The notes beneath the pieces were generated by a model. The model did no database searches. It was not told the origin of the DNA and saw nothing but the letters and a program-made list of their open reading frames with translations. A stretch of 37,638 bases of DNA from Diphasiastrum complanatum (Eukaryota > Streptophyta > Lycopodiopsida > Lycopodiales > Lycopodiaceae), in the NCBI GenBank assembly GCA_029204225.1, contig MU835625.1, forward strand, positions 1-37,638, written 5' to 3'. A program made the translations under genes and the position numbers. Shown here piece after piece: positions 9,830 through 20,800 of this stretch. The first letter of the stretch is position 1, and every line of letters begins with the position of its first letter.

Positions 9830-11762
9830 TTGAAAAATAAGATCATAGATGAGTTTTTGATGTGTTTTCAATTGAATTACCTCACGGTTTACCACCTTCT
9901 ACGTTAGTAGATCACAAGATTGAGTTAATTCCATGTAGTTACCCTATCTCTAGACAACTATACCAAGTTTCTTAGAAGGAAGAGATAGAGATTACTAATC
10001 AAATTGATAATTGTCTTAAGATGGGACATATAAGAATCAGTTTTTTGTGTATATAGATCACCAACCTCTGAAATATTTCTATAATCCACATGATCTAAGA
10101 GGTCATAAGGCTCGATGGGTTGAGCTTATGCAAGAATAGATCATGAGATATGATATGTCAAAGGTAGATCTAACCCAATTTGTAGATGCTCTTAGTTGGA
10201 TTGGTGAGTTAAATGAGCATTCATTCACCTAGATTTCCATAGATCTATATCTTTCATTAGAGGAAAGTGTGAAAATAATTTTTATTTTGGTCAAATATGA
10301 AAGTTGGTTGAGATCAGAATGAATGAGAATGGAGCTGAGATGGATTGACACGGATCTTAGTTGTCTAAGAAAGATAAGAAGATTATGAAACAGTTCACCA
10401 TTTGGAATGGGTTACTATTTTGAAATGGAAAATTTTGCATACCAGGGGATGATGAGCTAAAGAAGGGAACTCCTTTTTAATGCCATGACGTGTATCATGT
10501 GCAAGTCATCTAGGTATACACAGGTCTTTAGACTTGGTCAAAAGAGAGTCTTATTGGCCACAAATTCAAGCCATATGTCGAGTCTTAAATGACTAAGTAT
10601 AAATCCTATCAAGTAGCCAAAGCAAAATGCATAAAGACTAGAGGGTTTTTACATCCCTTAGATATCCCTCGAGAGACATAAAAAACTATATCTATTGATT
10701 TCGTAGTTGGACTTCCTAAGACCCAATGACATAATGATTATATTTGGGTGTGTAGTGGACAGATTTACTAAGCTAGCTATGTTCATACCAGTTAAGTCAA
10801 CTAGAAAGGCTTTGAATTAGTCTAGATCTTTATGGAAAGATTATTCATGATGTATGGACTACCAAGGAATATTGTTAGTGATAGAGGTCCTAAGTTCATA
10901 GGTCGCTTTTGGTCAGTTGTATTCCATCAGCTTGAAACCTTGCTTTGTTTAAGTTCTACCAATCACCCTAAATCAGATAGACGGGCTAAAAGAACTAATC
11001 AGACTATGGAGGATATGCTAAGGGCATATGTGTCAACATAGGCAGTCTTAGTGGGAGAATTACATTCCTTTAATTGAGTTTTCTTACTATAGTAGAAAAC
11101 ATTTTGCTACAAGTTATAATTCATTAGTGTTTATGTATGCTTTTCAACCTAGACCTTCGTAATGTGGAGACCAAATTTGTTAAGATCCAAAAAGTTGCTA
11201 ATTTTTTGCACGATATACAAGAAATGTCGCAATCAGCATGTCATAGTATCTGTAGTCAGCTAAGCTCTATTTTGATCTTAAAAGATCTCTCAAAGATTTT
11301 AAAATTGATGATTGGGTATGTATATCTTCGAATTCCAAAATTGTTTAGGACTATGTGTACCAGAAGGCATTATAACTTATCTACCAAATATTGTGGACCG
11401 TTTTAGTTTCTGAAAAATTTTTATTCTTTAGTTTATGAACTTGATCTTCAAGAAAAGTCTATTGCTCATTTGGCGTTTTATGTAAGCCAGTTGTAATTAT
11501 GTTTACATAAAGGCCTTAGGTGATACAATTGGTTCTTATGAGAATCTTACCCATTTGGGTGATTATCGCTTAGTGTACTTTTTGAACCAGAAAGAGTACG
11601 TAGAACCAAAGATAAACATTTTAGAAATCATCTATCTCTAAGTGCTTGATCCAATGGAAAGGACGCATTTAGGATGGTGATTCGTGAGAAAGTTCTGAAA
11701 GCATAAATAAGAATTTTCCTAAGTTTGACTTCCAAGGACAAAAGTAGTTCAAGGGGAAAGAA
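9830..11762 (+). pseudogene. Gypsy pol remnant with internal RT/RNase H deletion
   Basis: In order: the start of Ty3/Gypsy reverse transcriptase (ELPHGLPPSTLVDHKIELIP, about 9870-9935, continuing to 10040). The end of RNase H follows directly (DHQPLKYF and the FVDALS block, about 10055-10200), so the catalytic core of RT and most of RNase H are missing. Next comes integrase, with FVVGLPKTQ near 10700, MYGLPRNIVSDRGPKFIGRFW (about 10850-10915) and NHPKSD. A C-terminal region with DWVYLRIPK-like text and LSTKYCGPF (about 11300-11405) and a VSQL segment closes it. In integrase the first and second Asp remain, but the catalytic Glu position after NHPKSD reads Lys (AKRTNQ). Many stops and several frameshifts are present. 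The 3' LTR follows. The element is dead, and it belongs to the family of the LTR at 22617-23103. Confidence 0.88.
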
Positions 11763-12255
11763 TTATATGTCCATGTTTGGTTCAAAGGATTTGGAATAAT
11801 CCTTGATGTGGATATTTGGCACTCCAATGTAAAAGTTTATTAGTTATGCCTCTTCATTCTGAACTAGGCCAAAATTGTAATTAATAACCTTGTGAGGGCC
11901 CAGGCACTCCAATTAGGACATGTGAAGTAGTGCATGGTAATTGACATCTTTTATGCATGCTAAAGAGGTCAGAAGCAATTGAATGAGGACTTAGTAAAGG
12001 AGTAGGGTCTTGAAGAAATATTCCTAGGCTCCAAGGGCTATATATACCTATAGAAACTTGCCCTCCTCCACTTCCAGATTTTGGTATTCAATTGCCAAAA
12101 ACCTCCCTTTTCTTGTATTCAACCAATGTGGCTCGGGAATGAAGCTGATTGGGGTTTGGCTTTCAATTTCTACTTGGTTGGGTGGTTTGGCTCCACAACA
12201 CTCCTTTTGGCATCTGCAGCAAGATCTTAAGTATCTACACTTGGCGATCTTTACA
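11763..12255 (+). repeat. Gypsy 3' LTR
   Basis: It follows the purine-rich CAAGGGGAAAGAA (11750-11762, probable polypurine tract). Its order of blocks matches the LTR at 22617-23103: TATGTCCATGT, GGAATAAT(T)CC, TTATTAGTTATGC, ATTAATAA, GAGGG(C/T)CCAG, GCATGGTAA, GAAACTTGCCC and GGTTGGGTGGTT. It ends TTTACA at 12255. The first bases are mutated relative to TG. Many substitutions separate the two copies, so both insertions are old. Confidence 0.75.
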
Positions 12256-13390
12256 TTTCTATATGTATGTTGAGCCTAATCCAAGATGACCTAGTTCCTC
12301 ATAAAGTTATAAGCATTCTCCTTATTAATAAAGTGTTTGCTATAGAACTAAATGATCTCCTTCATAGTAGAAAAATGCACTCAATAGTTGGATTTATGGT
12401 TCATTCATATTGAGTGAGTGGACTTATCCATGATACTATTAGATGTATTCCTCTTAAGAGTTTTCATTGTGCTTTTTGGTGGTTCTAGGGATAGTGAGTT
12501 AGGCCTACCTTATTGGGGATATCCAACCGTTGAGACTTTTGTTTGTATCCTTGTGATCTTTTTTTCTTTTTTTTTGTCAATAGTAGTTAATTCAACTAGC
12601 ATCATAGTTTACTACATATATAGACTATAACTTACATTAATATATTAAATTTTAGAGAACTCTTTATGGACATTTTGAATATCGTTATTCACAAACTTAT
12701 AAATGGCCTCAAGTCTTAGTTCAATTTGGTTGAACTCTTTCTAAAACTATGTTGGGCTTAGATTTGAATATGGACAAAGGGACATCAAGTGAGCTTGTTG
12801 ACAACTTAGCTATGTTGATCTTTGTGGCGATATGTGAGTTGGTGGGCCTATAATTTATTTATTCTACATAAATATATGTTGCAATGTAATTCATCAAGCA
12901 GAATCATAATTATGCACAATTAAGCAAAAATATCTCAAATATAACCTTTTTAGATGCTTAGTTTTTCTCAAAAAGAAGATCATCCTTGTTTGTTACAATT
13001 CTAATTTTAAGATGTACGCATTTCAAGTGTTTACAACCTCTTTATGGCTCTCTACATTCACAAAACAGCTTTCATCTATGATGATGACTCCCCTCTTGAT
13101 GAGGAGTTACTTAGGTTTTATGTTTTGGATGTCAAATTTCTATACATAAATATAAAAAATGTTTGAAAATATTTATCATCAAAGAGATTTTTCAAGATCT
13201 AAATTCTATGTTCTCTGAAACTCCATATTGTTAGATGCTAGTTGCATGTTGCAATGCAGTGCATTTATTAAAATTTCTCAAAATAGAGATTATAGGATCT
13301 TTGGAGTAGTGATGCATGTGGGAAGATAAAGGTTAAAGATACACGATCTTCCCCTTCATTCCAATTCAACAAAAATGGGGTATTTATGAA
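12256..13390. other. No gene recognised
   Basis: AT-rich sequence after the Gypsy LTR. A 70-codon plus frame at 12418-12630 is hydrophobic but has no family signature. I see no RNA gene and no retroelement motif. Confidence 0.4.
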
Positions 13391-13492
13391 GTGTAGACCT
13401 TCCTAAGGGCTTTGCTTATGTGTTCTGTTTCTTGGGATATTTAGGTAGTGTAGACCTTCCTAAGGGCTTTGCTTTTGTGTTCTATTTCTTCT
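13391..13492 (+). repeat. 57-bp period tandem duplication
   Basis: GTGTAGACCTTCCTAAGGGC starts at 13391 and again at 13448. About 45 bp are nearly identical, with only two differences seen, separated by about 12 bp. It is a local duplication at the edge of the low-repeat segment around the LBD gene. Confidence 0.9.
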
Positions 13493-14914
13493 TCTGAGAG
13501 ACTCCTTGTCGGCTTTTATTATGTTCTTGTGCCATGTGCTTGATTTGAGCTCTATAAACCCAAGACTATGCTACTTTGTGCTTCACGCTTTCAAGCTATA
13601 CATATCCAATCATTTTGATAGTTGGTATAATGCTTGAGCATGCAACGTGATCAAGGAGCCACATTTCTGAAGGATCATGCTTGCAGCATCACTTATAAAA
13701 CGTCATCACATCATTTGAATAGTGCTAAAAAACTCAAGCATGAGGCCTGAAAACATTTGACACTTCACTTTGCTTAGAACAAAATCTAGGCTTCAATGCA
13801 AACGTTCAATTGAATGTAGATTCCATTGTGCAGGTTATATAAGATTTGATGCTTCAATCTCTTTTATAACTTGTACAGTGCAGATTCCAGAAAGATGGTC
13901 AACTGCCGAGAGATCATGATGCTGGAATCAGTGCTGAAATTTTGAGTTCCGTTAGATGAAATGGGCATGCAGTAAAGCATCACGAGGCATAGAATTTAAA
14001 ACCAGCTGAATCATCTTTAATAATTTTCTGAAATATATTGCAGATTGTCAAGCATGGAAAATTGCTGCAAATTTCATAGTGCAAAGTTGCAAAGCCACTT
14101 TCAAGCAAAAGTACAGTCATGGCAAAAAACTGAACTCACAAAATATTTGCACAGGTATCCTTGACATTAGATGTAACGGACGATGATCCGTATCTTGGAA
14201 ACAACATTGGATGGAACTCATTCGCACTGCTAATCTATTGAATTGATGGCTAATTTGTTATCGATGCGCAGCAGAATCAGCAGCAAATGAACACTGTTCT
14301 GGGCTGCCCAGGTGCACAGAATTCTCTCCAGTGATGCAGTGGGCTGGGGTTATTTCAGAGCTCTATCGCAAATGCGCTCGGAATCTCAGAGTACATGCTG
14401 TGTTGAGAGCTCTCGTAAAATACACTGCAGCTGCAACAGGTTGAAGATTCGTTGCTGTTGACTTTCATATAGGACACCAAATTAATGGCGGTTGATCCAT
14501 CAGATCTGTCCGATGTCTTCTCTTGCAGCAGGTTGTCCAACATGAATGGAGCTGTCGCCTCTTGTTTGAATTTCCAATTAGCATTATTTAGCTCCTGATA
14601 AAGCCAGTTTCTTTTCCCTCCGCTGAGAGACAACTCACTAGCAAGCAAGTGATAGGAAACTTTAACACGGCTGCACAATGGATAATATCACACTATTAGA
14701 TCGGTCGTCACTTCCCTGCTCTTGTCCTTCGTGGATCGCACTTTCTACCAAGGGCTTCGCAATCCAGTGGAGAAGGATCATACTAGTGAGTGAAAATTTG
14801 GTGTCAATCCACATGTTTCGATCGGCTGCCGTGTGTGGATCAACCCTTGCATCTCAGTATAGAGATCTTGCTCAGTGTACTAAATCATTGCTTGAAGCAG
14901 CGGATCCGAGCGAA
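13493..14914. other. 3' flank of the LBD gene
   Basis: There is no retroelement motif here, and the composition is more balanced than in the flanks. A 107-codon minus-strand frame (14355-14678) begins with an ATG and contains a Cys/Ser-rich stretch, but shows no domain. It is in a different frame from the LBD gene and ends 237 bases below its stop. It could be part of a 3' UTR, a downstream exon of an alternative transcript, or chance. I do not call it a gene. Confidence 0.35.
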
Positions 14915-15574
14915 TCATTGCTGACCCATGCCAGATCCACCACTAGCATCACTCCCCATTCCACTACTACTTCTTTGCCTAGAAGGAGGACGTTGTCCTG
15001 AAGGGGGAGCAACCCCAGCAGTTAAGCCTAGTGCAGCAAGACCAGCTTCATACGATCCTCCTCCTATCCTCGCAATCTCCAGGAGCTGCTCCCTCGTTAG
15101 CTGCTGCTCCCTTGCAAGACCCACGAGGTGCTCTCTAGCAAGCATTTGCTCCAACGTAGCCATCCTTAATGAAGACGGATGAAGCTGTTGCGTGACAGAA
15201 GAGGGAGGAATTGAACTACTTGGGCCTGCGTATCTTGCAAGATCATGAAGTGCAGTGGCCAGTTCTTGTTGCAGCTGGGCGATTTGCCTTTGCAGCTCAG
15301 AGATGACCCCTACACAACCATAGACTGGATCTTTCACGCGTGCATCGGCTTCGTAAGCCAGTGAGTTGACTGCATCTTCGCGCTGGTGGGGAGGAAGCTC
15401 GTGTATAATCTTGCTGATATTGCTGGCCCCAAATATCTTATGCACATTCGCAAACTTTTGTGGCTGATCGGGAGGAAAGTATGGAGCAAAAGCACACTCA
15501 GGTGTGCATTTTCGTCTTAGGAATTTGCAAGCTGCGCAGGGCGATCCAGAGCTTGAAGAAGAAGAAGACGCCAT
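14915..15574 (-). CDS. LBD: LBD (LOB-domain) transcription factor, class I
   Basis: A 219-residue, uninterrupted frame encodes a LATERAL ORGAN BOUNDARIES-domain protein, a plant-specific nuclear DNA-binding regulator of organ boundaries and growth. Residues 13-27 form the zinc-finger-like block C-X2-C-X6-C-X3-C (C13, C16, C23, C27). The GAS block spans about residues 39-89, with KFANVHKIFGAS and the near-invariant DPVYGCVG (P83). A perfect class I leucine-zipper-like L-X6-L-X3-L-X6-L follows (L94, L101, L105, L112). The C-terminus has an Arg/Glu/Leu-rich, probably helical segment (AREHLVGLAREQQLTREQLL) and a Ser/Gly/Gln-rich tail. I chose the ATG at 15574 because MASSSSSSSG leads straight into the domain, as in relatives; an in-frame ATG at 15607 would add 11 residues. 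There is no intron. It is the only intact host gene seen. The exact orthology group cannot be settled here; it resembles the LOB/LBD25 side of class I. Confidence 0.95.
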   Translation of the reverse strand: MASSSSSSSGSPCAACKFLRRKCTPECAFAPYFPPDQPQKFANVHKIFGASNISKIIHELPPHQREDAVNSLAYEADARVKDPVYGCVGVISELQRQIAQLQQELATALHDLARYAGPSSSIPPSSVTQQLHPSSLRMATLEQMLAREHLVGLAREQQLTREQLLEIARIGGGSYEAGLAALGLTAGVAPPSGQRPPSRQRSSSGMGSDASGGSGMGQQ

Positions 15575-17330
15575 ATTGACACAGAATATATATTTAGAAT
15601 TAAGCAACGGCGCTTAAGAAGAAATGGCGCTGCATTTCTCACCTGTTCACACCCCCCCCCTCTCTCTCTCTGCAGGCATCAGTTACATACTTTCCTTCCG
15701 TCAGAATCGGAGCCATATCTCATCAGCGCATACAGAATCCAGATATAAATGAGAATTGAATCAGTGCGGTGGCATGATGACAAACACGTACTAAACTGTG
15801 TCAGAGAAACGCGATCCTTTGTCTCTGCCTCTTATAATGCATATGCAACTAATTTACGCCTCAGCTTGCTAGCATCAGATGGCAGATCCGTTGCACCTTC
15901 ACAAACAATGGGCATCATGACCAGACAAATTGCACGAGCAACTGATGGGCATGGGCAGACCATCACAATGCCTGACCTGCAGTAATCAAGGAAGTGGACT
16001 GTGGGACATGATCAAGCATGCTTCCATAAGTCATGACTCATAATACATCACACATGAAGCAACCTCATCAATGCCAACACATCAAATATAGTCAGCTGCT
16101 GCAGCTGGCTGCTGGATATGAGGTCCTAGAATTTAGTCAGTTTGTGGGGCTGACTTAGTCAAGATCGGACGTCAGAATACCTGATCTGGATAATGATGCA
16201 AGTTGCTTGTAAAAAACCGACTCCACGTTTTAGTCTTGAATCTTTCAACTAGCGGCAGCAAGCTGAGTCAGTCAGACCGCGTGCCAAGGTATAATTGTGA
16301 ACTGTATGCTACGTGCCTTACTATCCGCTTTGCAGATCCTCTGAAACCTGAATTCCTTTGTCAGCTTAATCAGCTTCATCTACACTGATTCAAGAACAAA
16401 CTGGCCTCACCCTTACACAGCTTCTCACAACAACAAAGCAAATTCTCTTCTGATAAAATCACAGTGAAAACTGCCAAGCATACAGCTATCTACCATATTG
16501 GAGGATCACGCAGAAGCTGCAATTGTTGTGGATGATCAAACTATGTCTAAACAGCTTTGCCAAAAAGAAATTAGATTCTTGAAAAAGAAAGGATTAATCC
16601 CTTGTTGATCAAGCTTCCGTGACACGAATGGCTGCTGCTGCTGCTCCTCATAGTCTTCACAGATTTGTGAGATCAGCTGCTAATATTGAAGCTCTGATGC
16701 AGCCCACCATATTCACCCAATTGAATAAAGTTGACGAAAAAGCGTGTATCACATCTGCACTCCATCAATTACTCTAACTAGTAATGCTACTCTTTCAGCT
16801 CCAGCTCCAGCTCCGCCCCAGCTCCAGCTTCAGTGTAGATGCTGAGCCATGGCCATAGCCATAGCCATAGCCATAAGAAGCAAAATGCACAAAGACTCCT
16901 CTTCTCCCATACAAGGGCCACTTAGTGACACTACCAAAACTCCAGCTTCCCAGTTGGATGTGATCACCCACACGTCAATTTGCCACTCGCCATCTATCTA
17001 GACTGACTCCTGTCGGTTATCTAGTGATTTTTACAAGAGGCGTCAATGGTTGCGGGAGATGCAACGGTGGGGGTTGAGAAATGCAGATGGCATGGGGATG
17101 AGGAGGGTGTGCGACATGGAATCAATCTTGAGGGTGAAGCAAGCAGGGTCCCGAATCTATGTGATGAAGTCGTCGACACCAAACCTCATTCACACCTGCT
17201 CTCATGCTTTTTTATTTCTAGTTCTTCTGCTATAAATATAATGTTTAACTTTAACGCCTTATTTGGTTTTCTCCTCATGGCAAAAAAAATCAAATTTATC
17301 AGCTCCTCGTCGGTTTATAGAGTATGAATG
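15575..17330 (-). promoter_or_regulatory. Upstream region of the LBD gene
   Basis: This is presumed 5' UTR and promoter of the LBD gene. It contains a C10 plus (CT)n tract at about 15650-15672, which reads as GA/G-rich on the gene's strand, a common feature of plant 5' leaders. A hexamer-repeat patch lies near 16.8 kb. TATATAT at 15584-15592 lies too close to the ATG to be a usable TATA box for it. No retroelement motif was found, in contrast to the flanks. Plus-strand frames at 15749, 16203 and 17046 show no domain. Confidence 0.4.
16797..16875. repeat. Hexamer microsatellites (AGCTCC and CCATAG)
   Basis: Imperfect (AGCTCC)n spans 16797-16830, and (CCATAG)n, about four units, spans 16846-16875. 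They lie about 1.25 kb upstream of the LBD start codon. A regulatory role is not shown. Confidence 0.9.
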
Positions 17331-18039
17331 CTAACAAAATTGCTATATGATCTTTGAATTCTCAATAAAAGAGAGGGAACAACCTTTTTTTTGCAAAGAC
17401 ATAGCAATAGCCTACTGGATTTCAACTAGACAAATTACCGATAGACAAAATATTACCTTAAAGTTACAAGAGTCCATAGTCCCCCAAAGATAGAACTTTT
17501 GTATAATAATTTAAAGTATAAACTTCGCCCCCCTACATATCTTTTGTACATTTCTTAATAAGTAAGAATACAAAGATTTTGCAAGCCTCTTCTAGAAGAC
17601 TTTATGACAATAGTAGAGTTTGAGCATATCTCTTGAACAATTTCATGCCATAAACAAAAGTTTTGGCTACAAACCATAAATTAGCCAACAAACCCAACCA
17701 ACTAGGCAAAATGAAGTCGTGTGTTCATGCTCTCACAACTTACCACCCCAAAAGTAACTCATTAGACATTCCCATAATGGAGAATGACAATGGAAAAGAA
17801 TGTTTGATTGTGATGTCTACTTGAAAGGCCCTTCACTTTAGAAAATGACAACTTAGGCATACATCTTCTATGTTAAAATAAAGTCGCGATGATGATTATG
17901 CAAGAAAACAGTAAGTTCTCCAATTATGCATTTTCTTTTATGGGTACAAACTTTTTACTCTGTTTGAGTCAGTTGTTCATCTACCACTTAAAAGTTATCA
18001 ATCAAGCAAAAAAATTGACCTTATACAATATAATAGGTA
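17331..18039. other. No gene recognised
   Basis: An AT-rich stretch between the LBD upstream region and the next retroelement remnant. Only short frames without motifs occur. Confidence 0.4.
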
Positions 18040-18177
18040 TCCATGTTTATGGACATGCAATGCATGCAAAAGTTGTTATGGACACATGCAAGAGAATTTG
18101 TACATATGTAGTGTAAAAAATGACACATGTAGAAAGTAGATAGAAGTAGGTGCATATCTCTACATGCAAACTTGTAG
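18040..18177 (+). repeat. Fragment of a Copia LTR (29-kb family)
   Basis: The blocks TTTGTACA-ATGTAG, AATGACACATGTAGAAAGTAG and ACATGCAAA occur in the same order in the minus-strand LTR at 29100-29200, in the opposite orientation. It is a truncated, diverged copy. Confidence 0.55.
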
Positions 18178-18540
18178 GTGTCTGATGAGAATCGCGAAAC
18201 TGACGCGACAACCACGATCCTCTTGCGATTCGGATGGAGTTCAGATGCGATCGCTGGACACTGCCGGCTGAATCACTCCTACAGTCCTCCAGAATGTAGT
18301 CAGGCACTGCTGATCTACGTTTATAAAATTAATGCAGCATTCAACATAGTTTCAACCAAGGTGCGGAATTGAAATGAACAAGGCAACTTAGACACACGAA
18401 TAACAGCAGACACATTTGCATTCGAGATCAGACACAACAAGAAAATCATCTATATTGATCTTTCTCTGATTTCTTCAAGCACTGCATGCAAATCCACGCA
18501 GTGTGTTGGCGTGGGAGAAACACGGTTCTCTCACGAGTGA
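18178..18540 (-). repeat. Probable 3' flank or LTR of minus-strand Copia
   Basis: It lies directly downstream of the Copia RNase H block, on the side where its 3' LTR should be. A TATA-like ATTTTATAAACG lies on the minus strand near 18330. No polypurine tract or second LTR copy could be found, so the assignment rests on position. Confidence 0.3.
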
Positions 18541-18630
18541 TAGTCTTGCTTTACTAGCGTACAGTTGAATGTTCAGATCCTAGACAGAATTGTCTTCGCA
18601 CGCAAGCGGACATGTATTCTCTAATTTCGT
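18541..18630. repeat. 90-bp segment shared with 24969-25058
   Basis: The 90 bases match 24969-25058 in the same orientation with six differences (about 93% identity), and both flanks diverge sharply. Here it forms the last codons of the Copia frame after the CEAEYY motif, where the normal RNase H continuation is absent. Confidence 0.85.
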
Positions 18631-20486
18631 AGTATTCTGCTTCGCAAGATGACTGAGCTACAACGGTCTGCTTCTTGTTGACCCAGAGAACTGCTGCTCC
18701 TGATGCGGTGGTACATCCTCCTGAGACGCTTTTAGAATCGTCCTTGAGAGATGCCCAGCTAGCATCGTTGTAGGAAAGTATCTTGAAACCTGCACCACGA
18801 CAATAACACAGTCCATAATCCCTCGTTAATTGAAGATATTGCAAAATTCGTTTCGCAGTCTTCCAATGTGTCGAGCCTGGATTCATGCAAAATTGGCTCA
18901 TCTTGAATACTGCATAAGCAATATCAGGACGTGTGTTGTCTGCAAGGTACATCAGTGATCCTATCAGCTTCTTGTAAGGTGTGAGCTGCATATGTTCTCT
19001 CTCTTCCTCAGTCTTTGGACATTCATCATTTGTCAGCACTGTCCCTGCGAGCATTAGAGTGTTTGCTCCTTTGCAGTTCAACATCCCAAAGTCCTCTACG
19101 ATCTTTTGGGTGTATCTGGACTGGTGAAGGTATAACTTACCTCCCTCATAGTCTCTTTCAATTTGTAAGCCTAGGCAACACCTGGCTTCTCCCAGATCCA
19201 CTATCTCAAAATGTTTCGAGATGTCTGTCTTCACCTCAGAGATCAGCTGTTCACTCCTGCAAAGTATCAAAGTGTCGTATCTGCCCATCTGTAACTCTGA
19301 CATACACATTAGAATCAGCCAATAGAGGCTTGAATCCTAATGATTTCAGGGCTTGATCTTTCTTCTTGTACCATTGTCGGGCTGATTGTTTCAGACCGTA
19401 GATGCTTCTATGCATTCTGCATGCATAGTCAGGAAGTGAATTCGAGACATATCCTGGGGGTTGATCCATATAGACTTCTTTGTCTAATTCGCCATGCAAG
19501 AAGGCTGTCTTATCGTCCACAATGTGGATCTTGAGGTCATAAGCTGCTACATACGCAAATAACAGACGTAGGAACGAATGGTTGACGACAGGAGAGAAGG
19601 TTTCAGAGTAGTTAATTCTGTATCTCTGAGAAAATCCCTTCGCTGCCAGTCTTGTCTTGTATTTCGTGATGTTCCCATCTGGTCCGTATTTGAGCTTGAA
19701 AACCCATTTGTATTTGACAGTCTTGCGCTTATGTGGTAATGGCTCCAACGTCCATACCTGGTTCTTGCTCATGGAATCCATCTCTTCGTTCATGTCCTAG
19801 ATCCATCTGTCCTTTTCTGGACTTTCAATCGCTTCCTCGAAAGTCTGTGGTTCGCCACTGAATCCGTAGAATTCTTCTGATATGGAAGTTGAGCTATCTG
19901 GCACATATCTTGCTGGCGCTCTTCGTGGTCTTGTCGACCTTCTAGGAGATCCTCCTGGGACAGTAATGCCTTTGCCTTTGTCTGCTCTGCTTGGTCCGAA
20001 ACCATCTTGGTTTACAGGAATTGCGGCAGTAGGTTGCCTCTCGAATCTTTCTTCGTCAGATTTGTTGCTCGAATGGGAGACGACTCGTAAATCTTCGTTT
20101 TCGTGTTCATCCTCTGCTCCCTCTGTCATTGGCAGTAGGTCATAGTATTGTCTCTCCAGAACTTTGTACCTGATAGGATCGTCATTGGCCATTGTCCTGC
20201 TCTCATCAAATCTGACATCTCTCACTGTTCTCACAGTGTTCGTGTCTAGCATGTAGATTCTGTAGTATGACGAATTGTTGTCATAACCTACCAGAAATCC
20301 CTACTCGACTTTCTCGTCAAGCTTCTTTTGAAGCTTATTAGGAATATGTGCATAAGTTGCACAGCCAAAGATTCTGACGTGAGACAGATTGGGCTTTCTA
20401 CCCCACCATAGCTCGTGTGGTGTCATGTGAGAGACACCAGACTTACTTGTCCTGTTCTGGATGTATGCGGCTATAGCTACTATTGT
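18554..20486 (-). pseudogene. Copia integrase end, RT and RNase H
   Basis: Read right to left, it has the integrase C-terminus (SHMTPHELWWGRKPNLSHVR, then FGC and GFLVGYD, 20440-20270) and an acidic/basic linker with RRSTRPRRAPARYVPD (20252-19797). RT follows, with KYKWVFKLKYGPDG, YKTRLAAKGFSQ, FSPVV, TAFLHGELDKEVYMDQPPG and YGLKQSARQWY, then GSLMYLADNTRPDIAYAV. RNase H comes last, with DASWASLKDDSKSVSGG and SSCEAEYY. Breaks: a TAG in the linker-RT junction (19796-19798), a TAG in integrase near 20300, and a small deletion with frameshift at about 19272-19288. The last falls on the YVDD catalytic motif, leaving only Tyr-Asp-Thr-Leu. The 5' part is cut off at about 20486 by the next element. 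It is the best preserved pol in the window but inactive. Confidence 0.9.
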
Positions 20487-20800
20487 AAGGCCCGATTTAG
20501 CTAATTAAGGCCCCAAACTTATAATAGAGGCACAAATGACCACTATAAATAGCTGAGGTCATGCTAAATTTGGAGGCTATTGTTCATTTTGAAATTTTGA
20601 GTTTTAAGAGATCTTGAAGCTTCTCTTTGAGAGCTTTCTTGATGGAGAAAGTGGTTCACGTGCCTAAAATCACATGAGAGTTGTGATCGTGCTCTAAAAT
20701 CAGGCCCCTATCTTGTGAATGATCAATAATCATGAATAATCATACCTTATTTTGCCTATTTTGGTTACTTTTAGCTATCTTCTTGATTTTTGACTATTTT
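20484..20800 (+). repeat. Start of a 5' LTR (Gypsy element A)
   Basis: TGTAAGGCCCGATTTAGC begins exactly where the minus-strand Copia integrase stops. A TATA box, CTATAAATAG, lies at about 20542-20551, and AATAAT polyadenylation-like words lie near 20725-20745. The right end is not clear, and no PBS was recognised. Transcription in the plus direction would lead into the gag at 21482-22480. Confidence 0.45.

Noticed and set aside
14355-14678. 107-codon minus frame as a second LBD exon or separate gene
   Set aside because: It is not in frame with the LBD gene, no convincing splice path was seen, and it shows no domain; kept only as a note on the 3' flank.
14928-15182. Plus-strand frame opposite the LBD C-terminus
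   Set aside because: It is an antisense shadow of the GC-richer LBD coding sequence.
15575-15607. Alternative LBD start 11 codons upstream
   Set aside because: MLNSKYIFCVN does not resemble LBD N-termini, while MASSSSSSSGSPC directly precedes the domain as in the family.
16846-16875. Coding Met-Ala repeat on the minus strand
   Set aside because: It is a hexamer microsatellite whose frame ends in stops soon on both sides.
17046-17327. 93-codon plus frame upstream of the LBD gene
   Set aside because: No motif, and an overlapping alternative frame of similar length exists; composition changes halfway through.
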